The notes: a model not told the origin generated them from the letters alone. DNA of 64,000 nt from Neocallimastix lanati (nom. inval.) (GCA_016946835.1 JACVTC010000101.1:567501-631500); one strand, 5' to 3'. Positions 47,301 through 63,467 are shown, counted from the first letter of the stretch. Made by a program: numbers and translations.

Positions 47301-49370
47301 AATAAAATAAAATAAAATAAAATAAAATAAAATAAAATAAATAGTAGAATATTAATATAAAGTACAGATTGAATAAAATAAAATAAAATAAAATAAAATA
47401 AAATAAAATAAAATAAAATAAAATAAAATAAAATAAAATAAAATAAAATAAAATAAAATAAAATAAAATAAAATAAAATAAAATAAAATAAAATAAAATA
47501 AAATAAAATAAAATAAAATAAAATAAAATAAAATAAAATAAAATAAAATAAAATAAAATAAAATAAAATAAAATAAAATAAAATAAAATAAAATAAAATA
47601 AAATAAAATAAAATAAAATAAAATAAAATAAAATAAAATAAAATAAAATAAAATAAAATAAAATAAAATAAAATAAAATAAAATAAAATAAAATAAAATA
47701 AAATAAAATAAAATAAAATAAAATAAAATAAAATAAAATAAAATAAAATAAAATAAAATAAAATAAAAATTTAAATGAAAAATATTTATGTTAAAATAAT
47801 ATATTAAAATAATTAAGTGATGTAGGAAATAATAAATTAAACAAACTGACTTATGATAGTATATATAGTCCTTTAAAATGGTTGTATGTAAATAATATAT
47901 TTATATAAAAATATAATTTAGTATAATTAATATAAATATATATTATATAGAAATGTTTCAAATAATGAATTTGATAATACTATATTTGATACTATATTAA
48001 AATTGAAAAACTTGGTAATTCTGTTAGTAAATAACATATTTAATATATTAATAATATTTTTAAATATAAATATTTAATATTTTAATATTTTAAAAATATA
48101 ATTAACATTTATTTTATTATATTTAAAAAATATACAATATTAAATGAAATCAATAGGAATTTGCAAAATAATAAAAAAATCGATACTATTCCACAAGAAA
48201 TTAGTACAGTAAGCCAAATGGAAAGTTTGTAAGATATAAAAATTTAAATATTTTATAATTTAATAATATATAAATATTAAATTATATTTTATGTTTAATA
48301 GAAACTTAAGTGGATTGAGTATAAATGAATTACCTAGTAATATATTTAAATTATCTTTAAATACATTGTAAGTTTCTTAATAAATATTATTTCAATTAAA
48401 TAAATAAAACAAAAAAAACAAAAAAAAAAAAAAAAGTTAGTATCTATACTAACATATTAATTATATATTTATTATAATATATTTATATTAGTATCATGGA
48501 AGATAATCCACAATTAAGTGCAAAAATAATCAATTTTAAAATTGTAGTAAATTTTTGTTCTTTTAAAAATACTTTCATTTTGTGTTATACTGAAAATGTT
48601 TGTAGAAATCTCATTGCTGGTTTAAACAATAAAAGAAAATGTACTGAAGAAGATATTAAGGATGTAAAAAGTCAAATTAAGGAAGATGAAATAATAATAT
48701 CACAAGACTGTAAAAATATAAATACATTTTTTAATTTTACAGTGGATACTCAATGCTGTAATGTGAATGGAATAGAGTGTGATGGATACAGAAATGTTAT
48801 TAGACTTACTGTGTAATTAATTTTATTTAAATTTAATTTAATTATTTATTAATATATATTTATATATTTGAATATATAATTTTTTATTTATTAACTTTTT
48901 ATTTTATTTTATTTTTTTAAAAAAAAAAATAAAATAAAAAATAAAAATATATAAATCAACAAAATAAAAAGGGCAAATGAATATCTCAAAAGCTTAAGTA
49001 ATATTGACAAATTCCCTCTCCTTCCCAAACTCGAAGAATTGTAATATTATTTAAATTATATATATATATATATAAATAAAAAGAAAAAAAACTAAAAAAA
49101 TGATATATTATTAATTTTTTCTTAATATATAGAAATATATATAGTTATAAATTAAATAAAATACCAGATTTTGTATTTGAGTTACCATCATTAAAACATT
49201 TGTAAATAAATAAAAATGTAAATTTATTGGTAAGCTGTTTATAAATTTAAAATTTTAATATATATTTTATATTTATTTAAAATTAAAATAGGACAATGGA
49301 AAATGTAGGAATAACTGAAGTACCAAAAAAATTAAATCCTAATTCACCTTTGGAAAAAATGTAAATATAA

Positions 49371-49403
<33 letters not shown>

Positions 49404-50257
49404 ATTTCATTTTATTATTATTTCATTTTATTTCAACTGAAATCTTTATTTAAAATATAAAAATTATTTTATTTATTAAAAATAATAATTTTATATAAAT
49501 TTAGTTATTTGAATAGTAATTCTATTAAAGACTTTCCAATTCAATTAATCAACTTACAAAAACTAAAATTTCTGTAACTATTTTAAATAATATTTTATAA
49601 AGATATATTTATTCTTTTTAAAAATAATATATTAAATATTAAATTTATAAATTATAAAATAAAATAAAATTAAAAAAAAAAAAAAAAAAGATAAATAAAA
49701 ATAAAATAAAATAAAATAAATAAAATAAAAATTTTAACCATAAAATCAAAATAATAGTTATTTAAGTTATAATAAAATTACAGAAGTTCCGAAAGAATTT
49801 TCAAAATTTCCATCCATTGAAGTTTTGTAAATATGATTATATATATATTTTAAAAATAAATAATAATCTAATAATTGAAAAAAATTAATTTAATATTTAA
49901 ATAAAAGATATATTGGTAGTAATGATTTGCATGGTACATTATATATTCCAAAAACTCTTAAAGAATTGTAAATATATATATATATACATATTTTATTTAT
50001 TTATATAAATAATGTTTTTTTTTATAAAGTATAAAAATATATTCATTTAATATTATATCATTGTGATATGATTAGGCGAATGTCAAGTAATAAATTAAAT
50101 TCTTTACAATGTGAAGATGGAATGAATTCTATAGAAATTTTGTATGTATTTTTAAGATAAAAGACTTTTAATAATTAATATATTATTCTTAAAATAAATA
50201 TATGTTTTTTTTTAATTTTTTTTTTATTATTTTTTTTTTTTTATTTTTTATCTCTTA

Positions 50258-50335
<78 letters not shown>

Positions 50336-50849
50336 TATGATTTTATTTAATTTGATGGTAATAAATGTATAGGGATCTTGGTGGAAGTGAAATTGATAAT
50401 TCTCTTTTTGACACTATAAAAAATTTTAAAAATTTAAAAACTTTGTAAATATATTTTAATATAATTAAAATATATTTTTGATATTACATTACTTAATAAT
50501 TAATTTTTTACTAAAAATTAAAAATAATAAATAGAATTTTAAATGATTGTAAAAACATTGATTCTATTCCACCCACAATTTCAAATTTAAAGAAATTGGA
50601 ATACTTGTACGATATTATTATTTTTCTTGAACTATTATTTTTCCTTATAAAATGAAAAATTAATGAATTATGTTCTTTTATTGTGTTAATATATAAAATA
50701 GGAGTTTATATAATATGAATTTAAGGGAATTACATAGCAATATATTCAAATTACAAAATTTAAACAAATTGTAAGTTTTAATATATATAAAGTTTTTTCA
50801 TATATAATTTTTTTTTTTTTTTAAAAAAAAATAAAAATTAAAGATAAAA

Positions 50850-50885
<36 letters not shown>

Positions 50886-51619
50886 AAATAAAAATAAATA
50901 AAATATAATATAATAAAAAGTAAAGTTATTAATATATATTATTAAAAAATTTTTTTTATTTATTAGTGATCTTGAAAATAATTATTTGCTAAATACAAAA
51001 ATTATAAATTTTGGTCACGAAATTAATACATGCTGTTTTAAAAATACAAATATTATATGCTATCAACCTGGAACATGTAGCATAATAGATCCACCAACAC
51101 AAATTCCAGAATGTAATGATGAGCAAATTAAAGAAGTATTAGATTCTCAAACAATAATAGATGAAAATATAAATGAAAATGAATATGAAAATTTCAATGA
51201 ATTAGAAATACCAGAAGATTGTAAACAATTATATTCTTTTTTAGGAAAAAATGTAAAAGAAGATTGTTGTACTAAGTATTCTGAAGTAAAATGCATTGAT
51301 GGGAAAATAACAAATTTGGAAATGTAATACTAAAACATATAAAATTATTTAACTAAATTATATATTTAAAATTTTTATATAAATGTTATAATTCAAATAT
51401 TAATTATATATATTTATGAAATTTAAATAATTTTATTATTAATAATAATAATATTATTTTTTTTTAAAAAAAAAATTAGAAATAATAATTTTTACATTTC
51501 AAATAGAGCTTTAAATTTTGATAATTTTCCTTTATTTTCTATGCTGGAATATTTGTAACTATTGTATAAAATGTATAAAATATTATATATTTAAATATTA
51601 TTTAAAATCTTTAATAACA

Positions 51620-51660
<41 letters not shown>

Positions 51661-53661
51661 TTTATTTTTATTTTTATTTTTTATCCATTTTAATATTTAA
51701 AGAAATATAAATATAAGAAATATTATGGATACCCTATCAGCTACTTTATTTGATTTACCAGAATTAAAGCGATTGTAATCTTTTTTTTTTTTTTTTTTTT
51801 AATAAATTTATATGATTATATGTAATATTTTAATTAAATATATAATATAATTACTAATAATTATAAAAAAATATATTAAAATAAAATTTTTGAATAATAA
51901 AATTAATTATAGAGATATAAATAGTTCACCATTGAAAAAGATAACAAGAGATTTTAATGTTACAAGTCCTATTGAAATAATGTAATATATATATATAAAT
52001 ATATATATATTTTTTTTTATTATAAATACAAATATTTTTTAATATTAATATATATTTATGAATAAAATATTTATTGTTCAATGTATTAGAGTATTAAATC
52101 AATGTGAACTTAGTGAATTTCCAATTCAATTTGAAAAATTACAAAATTTAAGTGAACTGTAAATATTAAAAATAATAAAATATATATATATATTTGCATA
52201 TAATATAATATTTTCCATGGTTTAATGTAAATATTAAATTACTAATAATGAATTTATATAATAATATATAAAAATTTTTTTTAAAGTTATTTAAATTATA
52301 ATAATATTTCTGGAACATTACCAAAAAATTTATCATACTTTCCTAACCTAAAAGTTCTGTAAGTAAAATTTATTAAATGATAATATAAATAAATAATGAC
52401 AATTAATTATTTCAATATTTTTTAATAAATAATAAAAATATATATATATTTATAATATATTAGAAACGTTGGAAATAATAAATTAGAAGGTCAACTTACC
52501 GTATTTAAAAATATATTTACTCTGTAAGCTTAAATAATTATTTATTAATTTAAATTAAAATGAATAAAAATTATGAAAAATAAAATATTATTAAAATTTA
52601 AGTATATAATAATATTATAAATATGTAATATTTAGCGATGTAAATAATAATAAATTTGATTCACTCTCTTATGAAGATGATAATAGCCATTTGGAGAAAT
52701 TGTAAAATTTTAATTATTAAATAAAAAAGTGAACTTTAAATTATTATTAATATTTATTAATACTCTTTTTAGGAATTTAAGTAATAATCATTTTAATAAT
52801 GATATATTTAAAACTCTAATTAAGTTCAAAAGATTATCCTATTTGTTAGTATTTTTATTTATTTAAATTTTTATAATATCAATTTATTATTTAATTAATA
52901 AATATCTCAAATTTTTTTTTTTATTAAATAATAAAAAATTAAATAAAAATAGAAATATAAGTAATAATAAGAATATTACAAAAATTCCAGAATCAATTGG
53001 ACAATTAATGAAATTAAATAGATTGTAAAGTTTTTTATATATTTTCAATCATTTTTTTTTTTTAAACAAAAATAAAATAATATTAATATATGTATATATA
53101 TTATATTAGATCTTTAAAAGGATTGAGTATAAAAGAGTTACCAAATAATTTATTTAAGTTAACATTTTTAATATACTTGTAAGTATATAACATCAAAAAA
53201 TACTATTAATAATTAAGAAATCTGTAAAAATTACATCAATAATAATAAATAATAATAAATAAAAATAATAATGATAATTAAATAATAATAATAATAATAA
53301 TAATTTAATATATATGATTTATAAATAAATAATTATAAAATATTATTTATTACAAAATTTTTTAATATTTATGAATTATTAATAATAATAAATTTTATAA
53401 TTTTTAGGGATTTGAGTTATAATCAAGAATTAGAATCTATTCCTCAGTCGATTGAAAATTTAACTTCATTACAACAATTGTAAAAGAATTTGAAATAATA
53501 AAATAAAAATAAATATTATTTATAAATTTTTGATTGAAATAAAAATTTAAAAAGTACTAATGTATTAATTTACAAATAAAAATAGATTGATAAATAATAC
53601 AGGATTAAAAAGTTTGCCAAGTAAAATATTTAATTTACATAATTTAGAAATAATGTAAGTT

Positions 53662-53694
<33 letters not shown>

Positions 53695-54238
53695 GTAGTA
53701 ATAATAATTATAAATGACAATAATAGTAATGATAATAATAATTTTAATATATTATAATAAATAAATTTTTTTAATAATTTTTTTTATTTTTTAATATAAA
53801 AATAATTTTATTTATTGAATATTTAAAGTGATCTTACATCAAATTACAACTTAAAGGCAAAAATTATAAATTTTGGTAATTTAAAAATTACAAAATGTTC
53901 TTTTGCAAATACTCCTATTGAATGTTACCAACCAGATACATGTTCAAATCTTAGTTTAGATGTAAGGGTTTGTACACAAGAGGAAATTGATGAAATATTA
54001 GATTCACAATTGGAAAATACAGAACTAAATGATCTAAATATTATATCAAATATAAGTGAAGATTGTAAAAAGTTAAATACCTTTTTGAACAAATCACTAA
54101 ATACTGAATGCTGTAAACTAAAAGGAGTTACTTGCTCTAGAAATACTTACATTACTAACCTAAGCATGTAATAACAATATTTAAATGGAAATAAAAAGTC
54201 ATAATCTAGTAAAATATTATATATTTTTTTATTTTAAC

Positions 54239-54297
<59 letters not shown>

Positions 54298-55227
54298 TTG
54301 TTGTATTCTCAATTTTCAATATAGAAATAAATCATTTTTTAATAATATTCGTAAAGTTGATTTTGAGAAATTTCCAAATCTTCCTAAATTAAGAAAACTG
54401 TAATATAAATAGTTATATTAATAAAGAATTTTAAATATATAATAATAATTATAAATATAACTAATTTAAATTAAATTTAATATTAAAGTGATATACGTAA
54501 TATTACAATGGAAAAATTACCAAAAACTTTATTTGATTTTCCAAGTCTTCTTACGTTGTAAGCTATTAATATATATATATATATATATATATTTATTATT
54601 TATTTTATTTATTAATGTAATAAAATTTATATTACAAAAAAATAAAAAAATGGATAAATAATAATAAATTCAAACAAACAAATAAATAATAATAATAATA
54701 ATAATAATAAAAACAAAAAAAACAAAAAAAACAAAAAAAAAAAACAAAAAAAAATAGGAAAATACTAAATACAAATTTAAAAGAAATTCCAACAGTTTTT
54801 AATACAACAAGTCCAATTAGAGAAATGTAATCATATATATTTTATATGTTATAATAAGAAAGAAAAAATTATTAATATATTAAAATATAATTCATTTTTT
54901 AATTATATAATATATTTCTAAAATCATTAAATAAAAAATTATAAAAGAATGATATATGATAACAGAATTAAAGAATTTCCATATCAACTAAAAAATTTAC
55001 CAGATTTAATATCATTGTAAATATAAATATAGTTATTTTTATTTTTTATCTGCAGTAAGATATTTTTAATAATTATAAATTCTATATATAAAGATCTTTG
55101 AATTTGAATATGATAGAGGGAAGCTTGCAGGAAGAAATTTTGGAATTTTCATTTCTTGAAAAACTGTAAATAATTTTATATCATATTATAATTAATGACT
55201 TCAAATTAATTTGAACTATTAAATTTT

Positions 55228-55275
<48 letters not shown>

Positions 55276-57269
55276 TAATAGTGAAATCTCAAATAATAAT
55301 ATGAAAGGTACATTAAATATTCCAAAATCTCTTATGCATATGTAAGTTTAAATATAATTAAATTGATTTAAAAATATAATAAATTGAAACTACATTAAAA
55401 TAAATTATAAATTTATTATTTTAATAAATTGTATTTAAAATAAAAAAAAAAAAAAAAAAAAAATTTTTTTTTTTTTAGTGATGTATCTCAGAATAAGTTT
55501 GATTCAATTTCATGTAACTTTTATGGCAAGTTGAATACCTTGTATGCTTTTATTTTTAATAATTTAATAAATTTAATATCTAATATAAATATAAATATAT
55601 ATTAATAAACATTAAATATAAAAAATAAATTTAATAAATTTAAAAATAGAAATATTGAAAAAAATCTTTTCAACAATAATGTTTTTGAAACTATAACAAA
55701 ATTTAAAAATCTGGAATCATTGTGAGCCATTTATTTTTATTTTTATTTTTATTTTTATTTTTATTTTTATTTTTATTTTTATTTTTATTTTTATTTTTAT
55801 TTTTATTTTTATTTTTATTTTTATTTTTATTTTTATTTTTATTTTTATTTTTATTTTTATTTTTATTTTTATTTTTATTTTTATTTTTATTTTTATTTTT
55901 ATTTTTATTTTTATTTTTATTTTTATTTTTATTTTTATTTTTATTTTTATTTTTATTTTTATTTTTATTTTTATTTTTATTTTTATTTTTATTTTTTTAT
56001 ATTTTTATTTTTATTTTGTTCTTATTAATATTTATAAAATAAATTTTTTAAAAAAATAATAATAATAAAAATAATTTCATTGATTATATATTTAATAAAT
56101 TAGATCCTTAACAGGAAATAGATATATTAATGAAATACCTCAATCCATTGGAAATTTAATTAATTTAAATAAATTGTATGATTACCATTATAATTATTTT
56201 ATGTAACAAAACCATATATAAAAGTTCATTTTTTAATTTTTATTAAAATCTAAATATATAATTAATTTGAACAATATTAATATCAAAAGATATTTAAACG
56301 ATATTAATATAAAAGTATTGCCTAGTAATATTTTTAAATTAAATAATTTAGAATTAATGCAAGTATTTGTACTAAATAAAATTTTTAAATCAATATATAC
56401 CATATTAATTAAAAAAAAAAAAATTAATTTTATATAATATGATATATTTATTATTATTATAATTATTATTATAATTATTATTATTATTATTATTATTATA
56501 ATTATTATTAATATAGTGACATTTCTGATAATCCTCAATTAAATACAAGTATCATTAATTTTGGAAATTCAACAATACATGAATGTAAATTTAATAATAC
56601 AAATATTCTATGTTATCAACCAGAAACTTGTAATTTACTACAAAATCCATATAAATTATGTACAAAAAAAGAGATTGAACAAATATTACAATCTCAAACT
56701 GAAATTGAAATTAATGATATTACAGAAGAATATGTGTTAACATTAGATTGTAGAAATTTTAATAAATTTATGAAATTACCATTAAATATAAATTGTTGTG
56801 AAGTAGAAGGTGTATTATGTAATTTGGAAGGACGCATCTATGAATTGACCATGTAAAATTATATTAATAATATAAATATACTTTTAAATATTAATAATAT
56901 ATTTCATATATCAAAAGTTATAAATATATTTTTTATATTAATATTTTTTATTAAATATATATACATATATTTAGAAATGGTGAATATTTAAATAATGCAA
57001 ACGAAATTGATTTTGATAAATTTCCGAATTTAGAAAAGATTAGTAAATTGTAATATCTAACTATATTAAATGCTATAATATATATATATATACATATATT
57101 TTTTTTTTAAAGTATTATTATTATTTATTAATATATAATTATAAATAAAAATAAATAAATAAATCTAGGGAAATTAATTCTTTTAATATTGATGTTTTCC
57201 CAGAATTAATTTTTGAATTACCAAAGTTGCTTTATTTGTAAAATTTATTTTAATTATAAATCATCTTCA

Positions 57270-57328
<59 letters not shown>

Positions 57329-58443
57329 TTAAATTAATATTTAATTATTTTTAATATTATATATTTAAAATTATTATAGACGTATTGTCAATTGCAATAT
57401 AAATAGAATTCCAGATGATATTGAACCATATAACAACATACGAAATTTGTAAAATTTATTATTTTATAATTTTTCAATTTTTTTTATTTTGTAATTTATA
57501 TTAAATTTACTAATGATATTAATAATTATTTATTTATATATTTAATTTTTCAATAGAATAATCAGTGGAACTAATTTAAAGGAGTTACCTTCAAATTTAT
57601 TTAAATTTAAATTATTAGAAATATTGTAAGTTATTGTATTTTAATATATGATCTATAGTATAAGAAAATATTTATAAATTTATATTAATATGTTTTTTTT
57701 TTTTTTTTTGTTTATTTATTTCCATAACAAAAAAAAAAAAAAAATTAATAAAATATAAAAAAAATAAATAAAATACAGAGAATTAGAAAATAACCCTCAG
57801 TTGAAAGTAGAACTTATAAATTTTGATAATTCACCAATAGAAAATTGCTTTTTTAGAGGAACACCTATTTCATGTTATCAGCCAAATACATGTATGAAAG
57901 TAGATGCTGACAAAGAAATTGAATTGTATGATAATTGCTCAATTGAAAATATAAAAGATATATTAGAAAGCAATTCAGAAGAAGAAAAAAGTTATGAACA
58001 AGCCAATGTAGTTAGTTCAAATAATTTATCAACTGATTGCGCTAATATTAATAAATTTTTTAATAAAAAAGGAAATGTTAATTGCTGTAATGTTACCGGT
58101 TTTAAATGTGATGTTGATAATAATATCATTGAGTTAAATTTGTAAATTATCTGTTAAAAATTATTGCACTATGTTATAATTAAATTAATAATAATTCTGT
58201 TATTTATTTATTGCAATTTAATGTTGTTAATTAAAACATATATATATATTTATTATATTTATAAATTTTATTTTTATAATATAGGAATAAACGAACTATG
58301 AATATATCAGGAAATTTAAACTTTAATGAATTTCCTCTTCTTTTGAATTTAAAATTTTTGTAATAATAATATTTTTATAATATTTAAAAATAATCATATA
58401 TTACTTTTTTATAAAATATTTATTTAATAATATGTTTTTTTAT

Positions 58444-58485
<42 letters not shown>

Positions 58486-58636
58486 TAATATTTAATATTA
58501 ATATATAATAAATTTAGAAAACTTCGGTATTTTATAATGAGTGACGTATCACCTAGATTTTTTGAATTGCCAAAATTGGAATCATTGTATATATTTAATT
58601 TATATCTTTTAAATATTTTTTAAATATTTTTAAAAA

Positions 58637-58674
<38 letters not shown>

Positions 58675-59886
58675 TCAATTTTAATTTTATATATACTAAA
58701 GATATATTTTAGATGCTCAATTGAAAAAAATTCCAACAATGTTTAATTACCAAAGTCCAATCCAAAACCTGTATAATTTTATTAATTTTTAATATAAATC
58801 AAAAATTCGAAATTATACTTTATATTAAGATAGCTAATTATTAATTTTTTATAATTATAATTATTATCATTATTATTATTTTATTTCATCTTTCATTATA
58901 ATAGGGATTTCTATAATAATCTTATAAGAGAATTTCCATATCAACTTTCAAATTTAAAGAATTTAAAATATTTGTAAATATAAAATTAAAAATATAAATT
59001 ATTCATTTGTTTTAATAATAATAATTTATATTTATAAATTTATTATAGATCATTAGGAAATAATGTAATAAATGAAGAATTAACCGATAATATATTAAAG
59101 TTTAAAACTATTAAATATTTGTAAATATTTATTCATTAAAGTTATATAAATTAATATTTTAAATATTCAAATTTATTCATTTTTTCAAATATTTAAATTT
59201 ATTTTACTTATTTTTTTGTTTTAATATTATATTCATATATATATATATATATATATGTAATTTATAATAAAAGAAAAATTAATAATAATAAATTTACAGG
59301 AAAACTAATATTACCATCAACCCTTGAAGTGATGTAAGCAATATAAAATAATAAATATTTTTAAAATTATATTATTTAATATTATAAATTTTAGTAATTG
59401 TAATTAAAATTATAATATTTAATATTCTTAATAACTATAGTGTTTCTCATAATAATGAATTCAGTTCACTTGCTATAAAAGGTACATCAAATTCCATTGA
59501 AAGATTGTAAGTATTAATTATTAAATTATATTAAGTTATATATTATTAAATTATATAATATATTTTTAATATTTAAAAAATATTTTTTTATGATAAAAAC
59601 TTAAATAAATATTTTTTTAATATTTTTATATAGTTATTTGGATAATAATTCATTTGATGAAAAAATATTTGAAGAATTAATAAAACTTCAAAATCTACAG
59701 TGGCTGTAAGTTAATTAAATATAATAATCTTTAATTAAAAAGATTATAAAAATAACTAATAAAAAATAAATTAATAAAATTTGATTAGATATTTAATGAA
59801 TAATATAAATATTAAAACTATTCCACCTACGATTAGTAATTTAACTAGTTTAAATATTTTGTAAGTATATATAATTAAAATATAAA

Positions 59887-59919
<33 letters not shown>

Positions 59920-61464
59920 AAATTATTATATTAATAATTTATATGTTATAATATATAATATATAATTAAATATAATTTTTTTTTTTTTTTTTTTTTACTA
60001 TAGTGATATAAAAGAAACTGGTATTGAAAATTTGCCTAGTAATTTCTTTAAATTGTCGAAACTTGAAAGATTGTAAAAATACAAAATTTAATTTTATAAT
60101 AATTAAAGAATTTTATAAAAAAAATATATATATATATATGACAGATATTGATTAAATAAATAAAAAAAATTTTTTTTAATAAATATATAACTCTATATAC
60201 TAAAATAAAAAAAATATATTACAATGAAATATAATAAATCCTCTTTAAAGATATTTAAAAAGTAATTCACTTAAATTTAAAATTATAAAATTTGTGAATT
60301 CGCCAATTTATCAATGCTCTTTTTATAATACACCAATATCTTGCATGGAACCAAAAACATGTAGTAACATAGATAAGAATAGATATGAAATTTGTAATGA
60401 AGCTGTTATAAAAAGTATAAAGGAATCGCAAACCGTTGAAAATATAAATAAAGTTATTAATGGAAATAAAAATGATGAAATCAAAAACAAAAAGGACTGT
60501 GAAATGTTGAAAGAATTTTTAGATCTTTCTTCTAATACAAATTGCTGTAATCTTGATAATATTGTAACATGTGAAGATAATAAAATAATCAAATTGCAAT
60601 TGTAAATACAAAAAATTTTTTTAATAATAATATTAATAATAATAGTATAATAGTTATAAATATATAATTATTAATTATTTTTAATTAAATTTATTTATTT
60701 TTTTTTTTTTTTATAAATTATTTAATAGAAACATGAATGAAAATGATAAAACAGATTTTAGTAAATTCCCAATTCTTGAAGATTTGAATGAACTGTAATA
60801 TTCAAATATAATTTTTAAAAAATATAAATATAATTAAATAATAGTAATAATATATAGTATATATAATATTTTTAATTTTAATTTATGAATAATTATTATT
60901 TAAAAATGATAAAATCATAAAAATAATAATAAAAATAAATAAAAAAATATTAAATACTTATATTATTAATATAGAGAAATAAGTAATGCAAAAATCAGTA
61001 CTTTACCCAGCGTTTTATTTGATTTACCCAATTTACAATTGTTGTAAGTGAATGAAATATTAATTCATTAAAAAATTAAAGAAAATTAAAAATTAATAAA
61101 ACTTTTTTTTTATTTTTATTTGATTAATTATTTAAAAATTATTAAAATTTAATATAAGAAATATAAATAAATCCAATGTAACTGAAATTAGTAATGAAAT
61201 TAATCCGAAATGTCCAATTGAATATATGTAAATCAAAATAATTTTTTTTTATATTTTATAAATATATAATACTTATGTTATTAATTGAAAAATATTTTTT
61301 TTATTAATTTTTATTTTTTTTAGTAATTTAAGTGATAATAATATCAAAAAATTCCCATATCAATTTGGGGTTATATCTCATTTAAAGCTTTTGTAATTAA
61401 GAAAAAAATATTTTTATTTATTATTTTAAATTAATATAAATAAAAAAAATCAATTATAAATTAA

Positions 61465-61507
<43 letters not shown>

Positions 61508-63430
61508 AAAATTAATTAATAGGAATTTAATGAATAATGATATTAACGAGGAATTACAAAATGAAATAGTTAATTTTTCTACACTTGAATCGATGTAATA
61601 TTTTTTTTAAACAAAAATAATTTTTTATATTTAAAAGGATTAATATTATTTAATATCAATATTTAATTATTTATGAAAAAAAAAAAAATTAATAAAAATA
61701 AATATATGATATTAAAAACAATAATTAGAATCATTGATAATAATCATTTTAGCGGTGAATTACATATTCCTGTTTCTGTTGAAACATTGTAATAATAATA
61801 AAATAAATATTAATATAATATATATATATTTTTTAATTAAATTAATTTTATCAAAAAATATTAATATATATTAATATCTTTAATTTTTTTATTTTTTTTT
61901 TTTTTTTTATTTTTTTATTTTTTTTACTTTTTTTTTTTTTTTATTTATTTATTTTTTTTTTTCATATTATTTTAGCACTGCAAATAACAATAAATTTAAT
62001 TCAATTTCAATAAGTGATTCCAATTATTCATTGAAAATTTTGTAAGATAACATATTATTAATATATATATATAATTTAAATAAATTTATTTTATTTTTTT
62101 TTAATAATAATGATAATAAAAAAAATATTATAAATTAATATAAATCAGGGAATTAAGAGGAAATAATTTTAATGGAGATATATTCAATACTTTAATTCAA
62201 TTTAAGAAACTCACTAATCTGTAATAAAAAATAAAAAAAAAAAAAAAAATAATTAAAATAAATATATATTATTATTATATAATATTTTGAATTAATGAAT
62301 ATAAAAATTTATATTTAAATCAATTTTTAATAATAAAAAATTTAGGGACCTATCTTATAATAAAAAATTAAAAAGTATACCACAATCAATAGGAAATTTA
62401 AATAATTTAAAGGAATTGTAAGTAAAATTAATATTAATGAATAGTAAATTTTTGTACAATATTTTAAATTGTACAATTTTATAATTATTCTATTATTATT
62501 TATTATTTTTATTATTTTTATTTTATTTTATTTTATTTTATTTTATTTTATTTTATTTTATTTTATTTTATTCAATCTTTACTTTATATTAATATTCTAC
62601 TATTTATTTTATTTTATTTTATTTTATTTTATTCAATCTGTACTTTATATTAATATTCTACTATTTATTTTATTTTATTTTATTTTATTTTATTCAATCT
62701 GTACTTTATATAAATATTCTACTATTTATTTTATTTTATTTTTTTTTTATTTTATTCAATCTGTACTTTATATTAATATTCTACTATTTATTTTATTTTA
62801 TTTTATTACATATATAATATTAATTCTAATTATATATAAATTTATATTTATTTATTTAAATATACAGAACTTTAAAAGAAACTAATTTAAAAGAATTACC
62901 TTATGGAATATTCACTTTACCAAATTTATCAAAATTGTAAATATTATCAATTTTATTATAATTAGTACAAAACAATTATAATTATCCTATAATATTTGTA
63001 TTAATATAAATATAAATATATTTATTTATTATAATTATTATAATAATGTCACTATTAAAAATCTTAAGCAATATTGAAAGTAGTTCATCTCTATTTAAAA
63101 TTATTAATTTTAAAAGTCAAAGTGTCAATTGTTACTTTGGTGACACACCAATTTCATGCTATCAACCAAATTCTTGCAATGATATAAATAATAATTTATA
63201 TAGAAATTGCACTATCGATGAAATCAAAGAAGTTAAATCTAAACTATCAATAAAACCTCCTCAAAGAAATGGCATATCAGAGGATTGTAAAATGTTTAAT
63301 ACATTTGTTAATAAAAAAATAACTTTGGACTGTTGTGAAGAATTTGGTGTTTCTTGTGATCAAAACGATTCAATTAAAAAATTATATATGTAATTTTAAA
63401 AGTTTTATTAATCATAATTTAAAATCAATA

Positions 63431-63467
<37 letters not shown>

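Noticed and set aside
45791-47370. Regularly interspersed cores resembling a CRISPR array
   Set aside because: The 'spacers' are just AAATA runs of variable length, and the context is an intron of a eukaryotic gene.
55722-56042. Plus-strand Leu-Phe repeat frame
   Set aside because: Translation of the TTTTTA array in an intron between two well-defined LRR exons.
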